Shown: positions 13,700 to 23,442 of the stretch, piece by piece | Layout of the letters: each line of letters begins with the position of its first letter | Position numbering within the stretch: position 1 is the first letter of the stretch | NCBI RefSeq assembly: GCF_011065895.1 | Contig: NZ_JAALCR010000001.1 | Location: 1 to 64,000, forward strand | Direction of reading: 5' to 3' | DNA: 64,000 bases | From: Paludisphaera rhizosphaerae | Lineage (GTDB): Bacteria > Planctomycetota > Planctomycetia > Isosphaerales > Isosphaeraceae | Translations under genes and position numbers: made by a program | Notes under the pieces: generated by a model | What the model saw: only the letters and a program-made list of their open reading frames with translations | Databases searched by the model: none | What the model was told of the DNA's origin: nothing

Positions 13700-14374
13700 T
13701 CAGAGCCGGGTGCGGGGTCGCTTGGGAGCGTCCGCGGGAGGCTCGGCCGGAGCGGGATCCGTGCCGGGGGCTGTGGGATCTCCGCCCGGTGCACCGGGCA
13801 TCTCTTCGATGATGGTCGGCTGCCGAAGGTGGACGTCGTCGCGGGCTTCAGACAGGTCCAGCAACTCGTCGAGAGCGTCCTGGATGTCGTGAATCTCTCG
13901 ATGCATCCCGCTGATCTCGTTCCAGATGCGATCGAGCGGATCCTCGGACCCTTCCTTGTCGGTGAAGATGAGGAGGTTGTCCTCGGGGATCAGCCTGTAC
14001 GTCATGCCGACCTGATCCAGCAGCAGCTTCAGGCCCGTCTTGAGGCGTCCGTTCTTCAACGCCAACTCGACGGGCTCGTCCTTGTCGAGATCCAGCCTCT
14101 GCATCGCGGAGATGTCCAGGACGACTTCGCCGCCGAGATCCATCGACAACTTGCGGACGACCTGATCGAGGGGCGTCGGCCGGGGGAAGTCGAACGCGTA
14201 AGGCCGGAGCAAAGCCTCTTGAAGCGAAACCTTCCCCTCGGTCTGCGGCGGAGCCGCCGTGCCGACCGGCGCGGGTTCCTGAGGGGGCTTCTGCGCGTGC
14301 AGCGGGATTTGCGAAGCGGCCAGCAGGCCGACCACCAGCCCCGCGAGGCCGAACAGCGTGTTACGGAACGTCAT
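13700..14374 (-). CDS. Secreted protein with secretin/TonB short-N-terminal-like domain
   Basis: A 224-residue exported protein with a hydrophobic N-terminal signal (about 5-28, ending near QIPLHAQ). The central part (about 60-140) matches the pattern of the secretin and TonB short N-terminal (STN) domain: PLDQVVRKLSMDLGGEVVLD, a leucine-rich strand-helix unit, then YRLIPEDNLLIFTDK. A short predicted helix follows and the tail is Pro/Ala-rich. Planctomycetes have many such proteins of unknown role. The start at 14374 is the methionine at the head of the signal peptide. No operon partner is visible. Confidence 0.6.
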   Translation of the reverse strand: MTFRNTLFGLAGLVVGLLAASQIPLHAQKPPQEPAPVGTAAPPQTEGKVSLQEALLRPYAFDFPRPTPLDQVVRKLSMDLGGEVVLDISAMQRLDLDKDEPVELALKNGRLKTGLKLLLDQVGMTYRLIPEDNLLIFTDKEGSEDPLDRIWNEISGMHREIHDIQDALDELLDLSEARDDVHLRQPTIIEEMPGAPGGDPTAPGTDPAPAEPPADAPKRPRTRL

Positions 14375-14457
14375 CGGCCGCCCTTTCCGATCCTGCAGCA
14401 GGGACTTCCGCCCGGATCGACCCAGGCGGCAACCTCGCCATTGTAACCCCGCCGCCG

Positions 14458-15567
14458 TTAGTCGACGACCCTTCCTCGCGTGACGGTCGCGTCGACTTCC
14501 ACCGTCGAAGGAAACCCGAATCCGGTCCGATCCAACACCAGCGCTGAGGCCGCCGACGCTCGGATCGCCGCCTCGCGGACTAACTCGACCTCCGCTACGC
14601 CCGACTCCGGCTGCCAGCCTCGCTCCATCAAGGTCGCGATGAAACAAGCCGCGAACGCTTCCCCGGCGTGGTTCGTGTCGCGAGGGGGCCGATCGCGGGG
14701 AAACGCCGGCAGGGTCAGCGACTTCGCCGACCCCTGGGGATCGGTGAACCGAACCAGCACCCCCGCCGGCCCCCGCGTGACGACCAGGATCGAGAGTCGC
14801 GCCGCGATTTCCTGGGAATCCTCCAGGGCGTCCCATTCCGCCTGGTTGCAGCAGAGGACGTCGACCGGCGCGATCAGCTTCCTCGGCGGATAGGTTCGGT
14901 CGAGTACGTTCCGTATCGCGGGAGCCAGAACGCGAAGCCGGGGCCCGGGCGCCTTGAGCACGTCGGCGGCAAGCCGGTTCGCCAGCCCGCAGACGACGAG
15001 GACCTCGCTGGGGATCGCGGTGAGCGGGGCTAGATCTTCGGGCTGGAGGGCGTCGTGGCAGCCTCGGAAGCCGACAGCCAGCTTGTCGCCGTGCGGCCCG
15101 CTGGAGACCAGCAGCGTCCAGTCGGCCGGGACGTTTGTGCGGATGGCCGTGCTCGAAATGCCGTGACGATCCAGCAATTCGGCGACCGCTCGGCTCGTCG
15201 GGTCGTCTTCCGGTCCCAGGGCCGAGACCAACTCTCCCCCCAGAGCGGCTGCAAAACCAGCGCCCATGCCGCCCAGATCGTCCTCCCAGACGACGCCGCG
15301 AACCCTGCTCCGGCTTTCGGCCGACGGGCCGACGGGCCGGTCAAGTTCGACGGCCCCCCACGGTCCGGGCCAGTCGGGCGGCGGCGCGATTGTGATCGTG
15401 CTCCTGTCTGGGCCTATCAAGACAAGCTCGTCGCCGTCGCCGAACCCCTGCCGGCCTTCAACGCTCTGATCCAGCGGTGAATCGCATTCGGAGCCGAGTA
15501 AAGGGCGGTCCACTCGCAATACGCGGTCAAGATAAGCAGGGCCGAAGACCCGGACGCGGCCGAGCAT
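14458..15567 (-). CDS. PfkB-family carbohydrate kinase-like protein, altered active site
   Basis: A 369-residue ribokinase-fold protein. The N-terminal strand ([20 protein letters not shown]), the glycine-rich substrate region ([14 protein letters not shown]), the ATP region ([14 protein letters not shown]) and the C-terminal helix pair fit the family. The signature normally reading DTxGAGD, whose Asp is the catalytic base, reads DTNHAGEAF: Gly is replaced by His and the base Asp by Glu. It may be a divergent kinase or have lost activity. It stands alone on the minus strand, 126 bases before the divergent hydrolase gene. Confidence 0.72.
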   Translation of the reverse strand: MLGRVRVFGPAYLDRVLRVDRPLLGSECDSPLDQSVEGRQGFGDGDELVLIGPDRSTITIAPPPDWPGPWGAVELDRPVGPSAESRSRVRGVVWEDDLGGMGAGFAAALGGELVSALGPEDDPTSRAVAELLDRHGISSTAIRTNVPADWTLLVSSGPHGDKLAVGFRGCHDALQPEDLAPLTAIPSEVLVVCGLANRLAADVLKAPGPRLRVLAPAIRNVLDRTYPPRKLIAPVDVLCCNQAEWDALEDSQEIAARLSILVVTRGPAGVLVRFTDPQGSAKSLTLPAFPRDRPPRDTNHAGEAFAACFIATLMERGWQPESGVAEVELVREAAIRASAASALVLDRTGFGFPSTVEVDATVTRGRVVD

Positions 15568-15693
15568 GGGGCGTTCCCCTGGGAAGAGAAGTCGACCCGC
15601 GGGGTGAACCCGACGTGTTCAGGCCGATCTTCATCGGTCTATAATACTAGATCGCCTTTCGAAGGTTCCCGCGTCGTGCCGAAGGAGAGTAGG

Positions 15694-16575
15694 GTGTCGG
15701 TTGACATTGAATCGGATGTGGAGTCGCTCGATCATCCCGTGGACAACGCGCCTGTACGCTCCACGTCCCATCGGGGGCTGACGATTGAGGGCTATTCCCG
15801 GGCCGCCGTCCAGACGTACTGGCGGGTGCCGGAGCTGAAGCTCGGCTTCGACCTGGGGCTGCAGCCGTGGTCGTTCATGACCACGCCCAACTGGTTCGTC
15901 TCCCACGCCCACCTCGACCACATCGCCGCCCTCCCCGTCCTCGTCGCCCGCCGCCGGATGATGAAGATGGAGCCGCCGACGATCTATCTGCCCACCGAGG
16001 CCGTCGAAGGGGTCAACCTGATCCTTCGCGGGTTCCAGCGACTGGATCGCGGGCGGCTGCCGGTCAAGCTGGTGGGCGTCGAGCCGGGGGAAGAGATCCA
16101 GCTCTCGCGCGAACTGGTTGTGCAGGTCTTTCCGACTCGGCACACGATCCCCTCGCTGGGATTCCTCGTCTGGGAGCGTCGGAAGAAGCTCAAGCCCGAG
16201 TATCACGACCTGACCGGCGAGCAGATCCGCGACCTGCGGCTCTCCGGCGTCGAGGTCTCGTCCGAGATCCGGATTCCGAAGGTCGCCTACATGGGCGACA
16301 CCGCGCCGGCCGGCCTCGACGCCAATCCGGAGGTGTATCGCGCCCAGATCCTGATCCTGGAGATGACCTTCGTCGCCCCCAACGAGCGGCCTTCGGTGAT
16401 CCACAAGTACGGGCACACCCACCTCGACGACCTGATCGCGCGGGCCGACCGGTTCGAGAACGAGATGATCGTGGCCTCGCACTTCAGCACCCGCCTGCAC
16501 CCGGACCACATCCAGCGGATCGTGGACCGGCGTCTGCCGGATTCGCTCCGGTCGCGGATGAAGATCTGGCTGTGA
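15694..16575 (+). CDS. Metallo-beta-lactamase-fold hydrolase (RNase Z-like)
   Basis: A 293-residue hydrolase. The HxHxDH zinc motif is HAHLDH in [16 protein letters not shown]; later metal ligands are likely in VFPTRHT, YMGDTAP (Asp) and KYGHTHLDD / ASHFSTR. The layout resembles RNase Z/ElaC-type tRNA 3'-processing enzymes, but length and insertions fit a wider MBL group, so no symbol is given. The GTG at 15694 is preferred because an AAGGAG site sits at 15681-15686; an earlier in-frame ATG would add 30 residues lacking family features. It converges on the kinase gene. Confidence 0.75.
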   Translation: MSVDIESDVESLDHPVDNAPVRSTSHRGLTIEGYSRAAVQTYWRVPELKLGFDLGLQPWSFMTTPNWFVSHAHLDHIAALPVLVARRRMMKMEPPTIYLPTEAVEGVNLILRGFQRLDRGRLPVKLVGVEPGEEIQLSRELVVQVFPTRHTIPSLGFLVWERRKKLKPEYHDLTGEQIRDLRLSGVEVSSEIRIPKVAYMGDTAPAGLDANPEVYRAQILILEMTFVAPNERPSVIHKYGHTHLDDLIARADRFENEMIVASHFSTRLHPDHIQRIVDRRLPDSLRSRMKIWL

Positions 16576-16594
16576 GCCTTCGCCGCTGGAGTCG

Positions 16595-18784
16595 TCAAGG
16601 CCCCGGCGGGTGCGGAACGCTCTCCAGAAGTCTCTTTAACTGAACGTCGTCCGGAAACGACTCGACGAGTCCCCGGGCGACGGCTTCGACCTTGCGGTAA
16701 CATTCGGCGGCCCGGTCCCTGCTTCCGGCCTTGGTCCAGACGTCCCCCAGCGCCCACCAGGCCGTGAGCGTCCGGCGGCGGTCGCCGGGGCCGGCCGGGA
16801 AGTCGACGGCCAGGGCTTCGTAGGCTGCAATCGCGCGCCGATAGGCGGCGTCTGCCTTTTCCGGCCTTCCCTGGGCCGCTTGTAACGCGGCCTCAACCTC
16901 GTCCCTTGCGGCGCGGACTCTCCGGAGGGGGGGCGATGGTTCGTTCGGCGCGTCGGGGAGTCGGACGGCGTCGAGAATCGACCGGGCCTCCTTCAACTCG
17001 TTCCGGGAGATGAGTTGGTTGGCGCGGTGGAGTTCCCACTCCGCGGCGGCGATCGCATGACCGGACTCTGAGGGTTCGCGTTCCGCCAGCCGACGATAGA
17101 GGTCCGCCATCTTCTCCATGGCTGCGACCAGGGCCCTGTCGTCACCGGATTCAGCGGCGTCGGGCAGTTTTCGGGCCGTCGCCAGCACGTTGAGTTTGAG
17201 AACGGCCGGATGATCCGGGGCCGTCGCCAGCATCTGATCGGCGGTCGAGGCCGACTCGCTCCTCAGGGCGTCCGCCTCGTCCCCGCGCCCCAACCGATCG
17301 AGGATCGAGGCCAGTTCGAAGCCCAGGATGCCGCGATTCGCCTGGAGCGTCCGATCCGTGGTCGAGCTTTCGGCGAGTCTGCCCATGGTCTCGCGCGCCC
17401 GTTTGTAGGACCGGGCGGAGTTGTTCAGGTCGCCCGCCGAGGCCTGCGCAGCGGCCAGGCGAGAGTAGGCGTCGGCCAGGTAGTAGGTGACCTGGGGTCG
17501 GTGGGGGGCCAGAGCGTCCAGGTCGTCGAGCGTCTGGCGGGCCTGGTCGAGAGCCTCGATCCGGAGAGCCTCGCCTCCCGGCAGCGATTTCAATTGGTCG
17601 GAGAGCCCGAACTGGTGGCGATCGAGCGACTTGAGCGTGGAATCGAGGATCTTCTCGGTTTCGGCCCGAGCCTGGTCGAGGCGGGCGTTGGCGGCGATGA
17701 GTTCGGCGTTGCTCTGGGACAGGTCCGTATTGGCCTTGTTGACCTGCCGGTTCTTCTCGGCGACCCAGGCGAAGCCCACCGCCAGGCCGACGACGCCCGC
17801 GGCGGCCAGGCCGGACGCCGCGGCCTGCCAGGGCCGACGACGAGCCCACCGCCAGGCCCGCTCCACGAGTCCCACGGGGCGTGCGGCGATGGCTTCCCCG
17901 TTTCGGAACCGGTTCAGGTCGTCGGCCAGTTCAAGGGCCGTGGCGTATCGTCGTTTGGGCGACTTCTCCAGGCACTTCAGGCAGATCGTCTCCAGGTCGC
18001 GGGGGACCTTCGGCTGCAAGTTTCGGGGCGGGACGGGGTCCATCCAGATGACCATCATCAGCGTCTGAACGACGTCCGGGCTCTGAAATGGAGGACGCCC
18101 CGTCAGCATTTCGTAGAGCAAGGCCCCAGTCGCATAGACGTCGACGGCTACGCCCGACGCGCCGGGCTCCCCCTTCGCCTGCTCGGGAGGCATGTAGGCG
18201 GGGGTGCCGACGATCTCGCCCGTTCGGGTCAGATGCTCCGCCGGAGAACCGCCTGAATCGCCGCCCCTGTCGAGAAGCTTGGCGACGCCGAAGTCGGTCA
18301 CCTTGGGCGTACCGTCCTCGGTGAGCAGGATGTTCCCTGGTTTCAGGTCGCGGTGGACGACGCCCTGCTCGTGCGAGGCCGCGATCGCTCGGGAGACGGC
18401 CTCGACGATCTCAGCCGCGTGGCGAGGATCTTGAGGAGTCGCGGCCAGCTTCTGCGAGAGCGAGCCGCCCGCCACGAATTCCTGGATCAGGAACGGGACG
18501 CCGTCGGCGTCGCCGGCCTCGTAAAGCGAGGCGATGTTCGGATGCTGGAGCCGGGCGACGGCCCTCGCCTCGTCGCGAAATCGTGCCAAAGAACGCTCGT
18601 CCGGGTCGCGCACCAGAACCTTGAGCGCGACGATGCGTTCCAGGTCGACGTGGCGAGCCCGATAGACCTTCCCCATGCCTCCCCGGCCGACCAACTCGAG
18701 GACGACGTATCCCGGGATGTTCGGCGCGTCTGGCGGGGGGGATGGGGTGTCTGTGGATGTCGCATCAATCGTCGGGTCCAGCAT
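16595..18784 (-). CDS. Membrane Ser/Thr protein kinase with helical repeat sensor half
   Basis: Hanks-type kinase of 729 residues. The N-terminal catalytic domain (about 24-300) has the glycine loop GRGGMGKV (33-40), Lys55 (VALKVL), HRDLKPGN (144-151) and DFG (164-166). One membrane segment follows near 330-352 (GLAAAGVVGLAVGFAWV). The remaining 370 residues are helical and TPR-like, with a coiled stretch just after the membrane. Planctomycetes encode many such kinases; their targets are generally unknown. The start at 18784 (MLDPTID) is chosen over an upstream ATG that adds 16 unremarkable residues. Confidence 0.9.
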   Translation of the reverse strand: MLDPTIDATSTDTPSPPPDAPNIPGYVVLELVGRGGMGKVYRARHVDLERIVALKVLVRDPDERSLARFRDEARAVARLQHPNIASLYEAGDADGVPFLIQEFVAGGSLSQKLAATPQDPRHAAEIVEAVSRAIAASHEQGVVHRDLKPGNILLTEDGTPKVTDFGVAKLLDRGGDSGGSPAEHLTRTGEIVGTPAYMPPEQAKGEPGASGVAVDVYATGALLYEMLTGRPPFQSPDVVQTLMMVIWMDPVPPRNLQPKVPRDLETICLKCLEKSPKRRYATALELADDLNRFRNGEAIAARPVGLVERAWRWARRRPWQAAASGLAAAGVVGLAVGFAWVAEKNRQVNKANTDLSQSNAELIAANARLDQARAETEKILDSTLKSLDRHQFGLSDQLKSLPGGEALRIEALDQARQTLDDLDALAPHRPQVTYYLADAYSRLAAAQASAGDLNNSARSYKRARETMGRLAESSTTDRTLQANRGILGFELASILDRLGRGDEADALRSESASTADQMLATAPDHPAVLKLNVLATARKLPDAAESGDDRALVAAMEKMADLYRRLAEREPSESGHAIAAAEWELHRANQLISRNELKEARSILDAVRLPDAPNEPSPPLRRVRAARDEVEAALQAAQGRPEKADAAYRRAIAAYEALAVDFPAGPGDRRRTLTAWWALGDVWTKAGSRDRAAECYRKVEAVARGLVESFPDDVQLKRLLESVPHPPGP

Positions 18785-18913
18785 GGGGCGCACCTGTCTG
18801 GAGTGGCTCGGGGGCCCGACGGAGACCTGCAAACGACGTCCCGGCGCGCGTCGAATCCCCGGCAGGAGTCGATCCGCCGGGGACTCGGTCGTCGAGAGTC
18901 GGTCGTCGTTCGA

Positions 18914-19543
18914 TCAGGCCGAACGCCGGCGCGCCGCCAGTCCGATGGAGGCCAGCGCCCCGATTCCGAGAAGTACCAGACCGGCGGGTTCGGGAACAGC
19001 CTGGATGCCCGTGCCGGAAACCTGGGTGATGCGGAGAGAGACCCCGCCGGTGTTGTCGCCCACCGCGTTGTCGCGAACCATGAAGTTCAGCACGGCGTTC
19101 GTCGACAGCGTGAAATAGGCGGTGAAATTCTGCACCGCAGCCTGCGAGGCCACCTCGGCGGCGCTCGACCCGAGCGCGGAGCCCATGCCGAAGAGGACCG
19201 TCTTGTTGGCGTCGGACTCGTTGGAGATCAGGAAGCTCCAGGCCCAGTTCTGGCCGCTGCTCGACTCGTTGAAGCGGAAGGCGTTGTAGAGCGCGCCGAC
19301 CTCGCCGTAGGCGTTCGTCACCATGTAGGTGCCGGCCGTCAGGATGAGTTGATTGAGGCCGCCGCCGGGGGCCTCGGAGATCGGGGTGACGACCTGGCCA
19401 ACCGTGGGCGCGAGGCCGCTCTCCGCGTACCCATAGTAGCTGGAGTTGATGTTCACGATCACATCGGCCGAGGCGAATCCCGGGATCGCGAGAATGAGCG
19501 CGAACAGACCGGCGAATCGGAAGGACCCGAGTCGAATCGTCAT
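18914..19543 (-). CDS. PEP-CTERM sorting-domain protein
   Basis: A 209-residue exported protein with an N-terminal signal peptide (about 1-26, ending AIPGFASA) and a C-terminal PEP-CTERM tag: VPEPAGLVLLG, a hydrophobic helix and the basic end AARRRSA. Such proteins are processed by exosortase and linked to exopolysaccharide export. The middle is a beta-rich region with GQNWAWSFLISNESDANKT and no recognised enzyme motif. A good promoter lies upstream at 19688-19715, implying a leader of about 135 bases. Only the sorting tag is confidently assigned. Confidence 0.85.
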   Translation of the reverse strand: MTIRLGSFRFAGLFALILAIPGFASADVIVNINSSYYGYAESGLAPTVGQVVTPISEAPGGGLNQLILTAGTYMVTNAYGEVGALYNAFRFNESSSGQNWAWSFLISNESDANKTVLFGMGSALGSSAAEVASQAAVQNFTAYFTLSTNAVLNFMVRDNAVGDNTGGVSLRITQVSGTGIQAVPEPAGLVLLGIGALASIGLAARRRSA

Positions 19544-19687
19544 TGCTGCCTCCTTGGTGTTGCGCCGAGGTGTCGGCGTCGAGACCGGGCCCGCTTTCCA
19601 TCGCGGGCTCGCCGGGCGAAGTCTGTCGACTTCCCGGCGGGTCGTCCGGCGGCCTTTCTTCGCGTGGACGAAGAAGGTCGGTGAGTC

Positions 19688-19715
19688 AAGATAAGCGAAA
19701 CGCCGGATCTGTCAA
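19688..19715 (-). promoter_or_regulatory. Sigma-70-like promoter of the PEP-CTERM gene
   Basis: On the minus strand a perfect -35 TTGACA (19715-19710) is followed after 16 bases by TATCTT (19693-19688). It points at the PEP-CTERM gene starting at 19543. It lies in the 367-base divergent gap shared with the aldose epimerase gene, for which no comparably good promoter was found. Confidence 0.55.
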
Positions 19716-19910
19716 GGCTCACCTTCAACGCAAGCGGCATGACGCGAAGTTGCCGGCGATCCCGTCGCGACCCCGTTGCGTTCGGCTCCGGCGCTGGTCA
19801 CGATGGGACGTATTCGCGAGGCCGAACGCGTTTTCACGCGAGGCCGACGCGCTCTGCACTGGACCGATCCTAGGTCGTGGTCTCCCCTTGGGGGATGTCG
19901 AGGTTCCGCT

Positions 19911-21062
19911 ATGAACGCGTTCGCAACTGGCGTGGGACGCGCCCACGCCGCGCTCTTCGGGTGGCTGGCATTAATGGCGATCGTCGCCCCGGCTTCGGCG
20001 CTCGGCGACGTCTCGGGGCTGAGCAAGATGGACTTCGGCAAGACGAAGGACGGCCAGGCGGTCGAACTTTACACGCTCAAGAACGGCAAGATCACCGTCA
20101 AGATCGCGACCTACGGCGCGACGGTCGTCTCGATCGAGGCCCCTGACAAGAACGGGCATGTCGACGACGTCACCCTCGGCTTCGACTCGCTCGAAGGCTA
20201 CCTGGGCGAGCACCCCTACTTCGGCGCAACCGTGGGCCGCGTCGCCAACCGGATCGCCAAGGGGAAGTTCACGCTCGACGGCAAGGACTACTCGCTCGCC
20301 ATCAACAACCCCCCCAACACGCTTCACGGCGGGGTGAAGGGCTTCAACCGGGTCGTCTGGAAGGCCGAGCCGGTGCAGTCGCCCGCCGGTCCGTCGGTCC
20401 GCATGACCTATGTCAGCCCCGACGGCCAGGAGGGCTACCCGGGCAAGATGACGACGAGCGTCACGTTCACCGTCACCGCGAACGACGAGCTGCGGATCGA
20501 GTACAAGGCGACGACCGACAAGGCGACGCCCATCAACCTCTCGAACCACACCTACTTCAATCTGGGCGGCGGGTCGTCGGATTCCTCGATCCTCGACCAT
20601 GAACTGACCCTGGCTGCGTCGCACTACACGCCGGTCGACGACACGCTGATCCCGACCGGTGCGATCGCCCCGGTCGTTGGGACGCCCGTCGACTTCACCA
20701 AGGCGACAAGCATCGGCGCCCGGATCGCCGCGATGACGGGCGACCCCGGCGGCTACGACCACAACTTCGCGCTCGACTCCAAGACCGGCGCCCTGGCCTT
20801 CGGAGCGCGAGTCTATGACCCCAAGACGGGCCGCGTGCTGGAGATGACCACGACCGAGCCGGGCGTGCAGTTCTACAGCGGCAACTTCCTGGACGGCACG
20901 AACGTCGGCAAGAAGGGGCGAGTCTACAAGAAGCACCACGGCCTCTGCCTGGAGGCCCAGCACTTCCCCGACTCGATCCACCACGCCAACTTCCCCAACG
21001 CCGTCCTTAAGCCCGGCGAGACCTACACCCAGACGACCGTCTATAAGTTCTCGACCCGCTGA
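19911..21062 (+). CDS. galM: Secreted aldose 1-epimerase (mutarotase)
   Basis: Interconverts the alpha and beta anomers of aldoses. The 383-residue protein has a signal peptide (about 1-32, ending APASALG), then the galactose mutarotase fold: FGATVGRVANRIAKGKF, PPNTLHGGVKGF, the catalytic-type His in NLSNHTYFNLGG, and the catalytic Glu in GLCLEAQHFPDS. The start at 19911 follows a GAGG site. A sodium:solute symporter and a GH13 amylase follow on the same strand, so the block looks like extracellular sugar processing and uptake. Confidence 0.93.
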   Translation: MNAFATGVGRAHAALFGWLALMAIVAPASALGDVSGLSKMDFGKTKDGQAVELYTLKNGKITVKIATYGATVVSIEAPDKNGHVDDVTLGFDSLEGYLGEHPYFGATVGRVANRIAKGKFTLDGKDYSLAINNPPNTLHGGVKGFNRVVWKAEPVQSPAGPSVRMTYVSPDGQEGYPGKMTTSVTFTVTANDELRIEYKATTDKATPINLSNHTYFNLGGGSSDSSILDHELTLAASHYTPVDDTLIPTGAIAPVVGTPVDFTKATSIGARIAAMTGDPGGYDHNFALDSKTGALAFGARVYDPKTGRVLEMTTTEPGVQFYSGNFLDGTNVGKKGRVYKKHHGLCLEAQHFPDSIHHANFPNAVLKPGETYTQTTVYKFSTR

Positions 21063-21070
21063 GCCTGACC

Positions 21071-21235
21071 GACGTCTTCCCCCCTGGAGGGGGAAGACAG
21101 ACCGCAAAGCGGTCAGATGAGGGGGGCGACCGGCGGCGGTTTTTAACAAGCTTCGGAGCCGCGGCCTTCCGGATCTCCGCCCCTCATCCGGCCCTTCGGG
21201 CCACCTTCCCCCTCAAGGGGGGAAGGCCGTCGTCG
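21071..21235. repeat. Composite palindromic extragenic repeat
   Basis: The left half (21071-21127) is the reverse-complement version of the palindrome at 12541-12597. The right half (about 21181-21235) has cccctcatccggcccttcgg, ccaccttccccc and ggggggaaggcc, the same type as the repeat at 42-209. Together they form nested hairpins in the 307-base gap between galM and the symporter. They could act in transcript termination or stability, but no T-tract follows the stems. Confidence 0.6.
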
Positions 21236-21369
21236 ACGCCGTTACGACGGTTCAGCGACACCTCCGAATCCCCTTCTTCCAACTCCTTCGACCCAAGCCG
21301 AGCTGGAATCACGGCCTGATCGAGACGATTGGCCCGCCCCGCTCGCCGTCCGTGCCACAGGAAAGACGC

Positions 21370-23172
21370 ATGCATACCACATTGGCGTGGATCGATTACC
21401 TGATCATGGTGATCTATTTCGCCTTCGTCCTGGGGATCGGCTTCGCCCTGAAGCGGTTCATGAAGACCAGCACCGACTTCTTTCTGTCCGGGCGGTCCAT
21501 CCCCGCCTGGGTCGCGGGGCTGGCCTTCATCTCGGCGAACCTCGGCGCTCAGGAGGTCATCGGCATGGCCGCCTCCGGCGCCAAGTACGGGATCTCCACG
21601 GCCCACTTCTACTGGCTGGGCGCCATTCCGGCGATGGTCTTCGTCGGCCTGTTCATGATGCCGTTCTACTACGGCTCGCGGGCGCGGTCGGTTCCCGAGT
21701 ACCTGCGGTTGCGGTTCGACGAGAAAACGCGCGGGCTCAATGCGATCAGCTTCGCCGTGATGACGGTGATGTCGTCGGGCATCTCAATGTACGCGATGGC
21801 CAAGCTAATTGAGACGCTGCACATCTTCGACCCGCTGATGCAGGCGCTCGGCCTGCCGATGAGCTATGTCTTCCACCTCAGCATCATCGTCTCGGCCCTG
21901 ATCACATTGGGCTACGTTTACCTCGGCGGCCTGACGAGCGCGATCTACAACGAGGTGCTCCAGTTCTTCCTAATCGTCGCCGGATTCTTTCCGCTCGTGG
22001 CGCTGGGGTTGTGGAACGTCGGCGGTTGGGAAGGCCTGGTGGCGAAGTGCCCGCCGGGCTTCGGCCATGCCTGGAAGGGGATGACAAACCCCGACAACAA
22101 CCCGCTGGGCGTCGAGTGGTTCGCGCTGGCGATGGGTCTGGGCTTCGTCCTCTCGTTCGGCTACTGGTGCACGGACTTCCTCGTCGTCCAGCGGGCGATG
22201 GCGGCCGACTCGATGAGTTCGGCGCGTCGGACGCCGTTGATCGCGGCGGTCCCCAAGATGATCTTCCCGTTCCTGGTCATCCTCCCCGGCCTGATCGCCG
22301 TCGCCCTGCCGACCCCGACCGCCGCCGACCTTCCCGCCGGCGCTCCGGAGTCGGTCGTGAAGGCCGAGTCGATGGGTAAGGGGATCATCCCGGCCAAGGT
22401 GGACTCCGCTGGAGTCGTCCAGGTCGACACCAACGGCAAGCCGGTGCTCGACTACGACCTTGCGATCCCCAACATGCTCCTCCACTACTTCCCGACCGGC
22501 ATGCTTGGCCTCGGCTTGACGGCCCTGCTCGCGAGCTTCATGTCGGGCATGGCGGGCAACATCACGGCCTTCAACACGGTCTGGACGTTCGACATCTACC
22601 AGGCCTACATCAAGCCCCAGGCCAGCGATAAGCATTACCTCTGGATGGGCCACTTCGCGACCCTTTTCGGCACGGTGATCTCGATCGCCGCCGCGTACGT
22701 TGCGACCAAGTTCAACAATATCATGGAGCTGCTCCAGCTCGTCTTCGCCTTTGTCAACGCCCCGTTGTTCGCCACCTTCGCACTCGGCATGTTCTGGAAG
22801 CGGGCCACGGCCGACGGCGCGTTCTACGGGCTGGTCTCGGGCATCGGCGCTGCGGCTCTCCACCACGGCCTGACGCTCCCCGGCGGGTCCGAACCGGGGA
22901 TCAAGGGGGGCTGGATCCACGTCCTTCACCCCTACCGAAATGAGATGGCCCAGAACTTCTGGACGGCCATCTGGGCCTTCTCGGTCTGCCTCGTCGTGAC
23001 CATTGCCGTGAGCCTTGTCACGAAGCCCCGGCCCGACAAGGAGCTGCAGGGCCTCGTTTACTCGCTCACGAAGCACGACGTCGATGAACACCTGCCCTGG
23101 TACAAGTCTCCCGGGTTCTTTGGGATCGTCGTGGTCCTGTTGAGCATTAGCCTGAACCTGATCTTCCGATGA
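21370..23172 (+). CDS. Sodium:solute symporter family protein
   Basis: A 600-residue polytopic transporter of the SSS/SGLT family with about 14 hydrophobic segments. Family features include DFFLSGRSIPAWVAGLAFISANLGAQE in the first helices, SVPEYLRLRFD after the third, and the extended loop around 300-370. The start at 21370 (MHTTLAWID) follows AGGAAAG; an in-frame ATG six codons upstream is worse placed. It probably takes up a sugar, judging from the upstream mutarotase and downstream amylase; the substrate is not determined. Confidence 0.9.
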   Translation: MHTTLAWIDYLIMVIYFAFVLGIGFALKRFMKTSTDFFLSGRSIPAWVAGLAFISANLGAQEVIGMAASGAKYGISTAHFYWLGAIPAMVFVGLFMMPFYYGSRARSVPEYLRLRFDEKTRGLNAISFAVMTVMSSGISMYAMAKLIETLHIFDPLMQALGLPMSYVFHLSIIVSALITLGYVYLGGLTSAIYNEVLQFFLIVAGFFPLVALGLWNVGGWEGLVAKCPPGFGHAWKGMTNPDNNPLGVEWFALAMGLGFVLSFGYWCTDFLVVQRAMAADSMSSARRTPLIAAVPKMIFPFLVILPGLIAVALPTPTAADLPAGAPESVVKAESMGKGIIPAKVDSAGVVQVDTNGKPVLDYDLAIPNMLLHYFPTGMLGLGLTALLASFMSGMAGNITAFNTVWTFDIYQAYIKPQASDKHYLWMGHFATLFGTVISIAAAYVATKFNNIMELLQLVFAFVNAPLFATFALGMFWKRATADGAFYGLVSGIGAAALHHGLTLPGGSEPGIKGGWIHVLHPYRNEMAQNFWTAIWAFSVCLVVTIAVSLVTKPRPDKELQGLVYSLTKHDVDEHLPWYKSPGFFGIVVVLLSISLNLIFR

Positions 23173-23184
23173 GGATGCGACGAT

Positions 23185-23442
23185 ATGTCCCTTGATATTC
23201 GGGTCCCGATCGGACTTCTCTTCCTCTGCCTGGGGGGCTTGCTCACGGGCTTTGGAATCGTGACGCACTTCACGAATCCGGGCATCTACACGATGTCTCT
23301 GAACGTGAACATCAACCTCTGGTGGGGCCTCGTCATGATCGCCTTCGGCGCGGCCATGTTCTACTACGGTCGCCGAGGCGTCGCCCTCGCAGGCACGAAA
23401 CCCGAGGCGAAGGACGCCCTCGCTGCGGGGGACCTTGATTGA
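23185..23442 (+). CDS. Small two-helix membrane protein
   Basis: An 85-residue protein with two hydrophobic segments (about 8-27 and 45-62) and a charged C-terminal tail. It starts 12 bases after the symporter stop and its own stop overlaps the TTG start of the amylase gene (TTGA), so it is part of a translationally coupled run. It may be an accessory of the symporter; that is inference from position only. Confidence 0.75.
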   Translation: MSLDIRVPIGLLFLCLGGLLTGFGIVTHFTNPGIYTMSLNVNINLWWGLVMIAFGAAMFYYGRRGVALAGTKPEAKDALAAGDLD

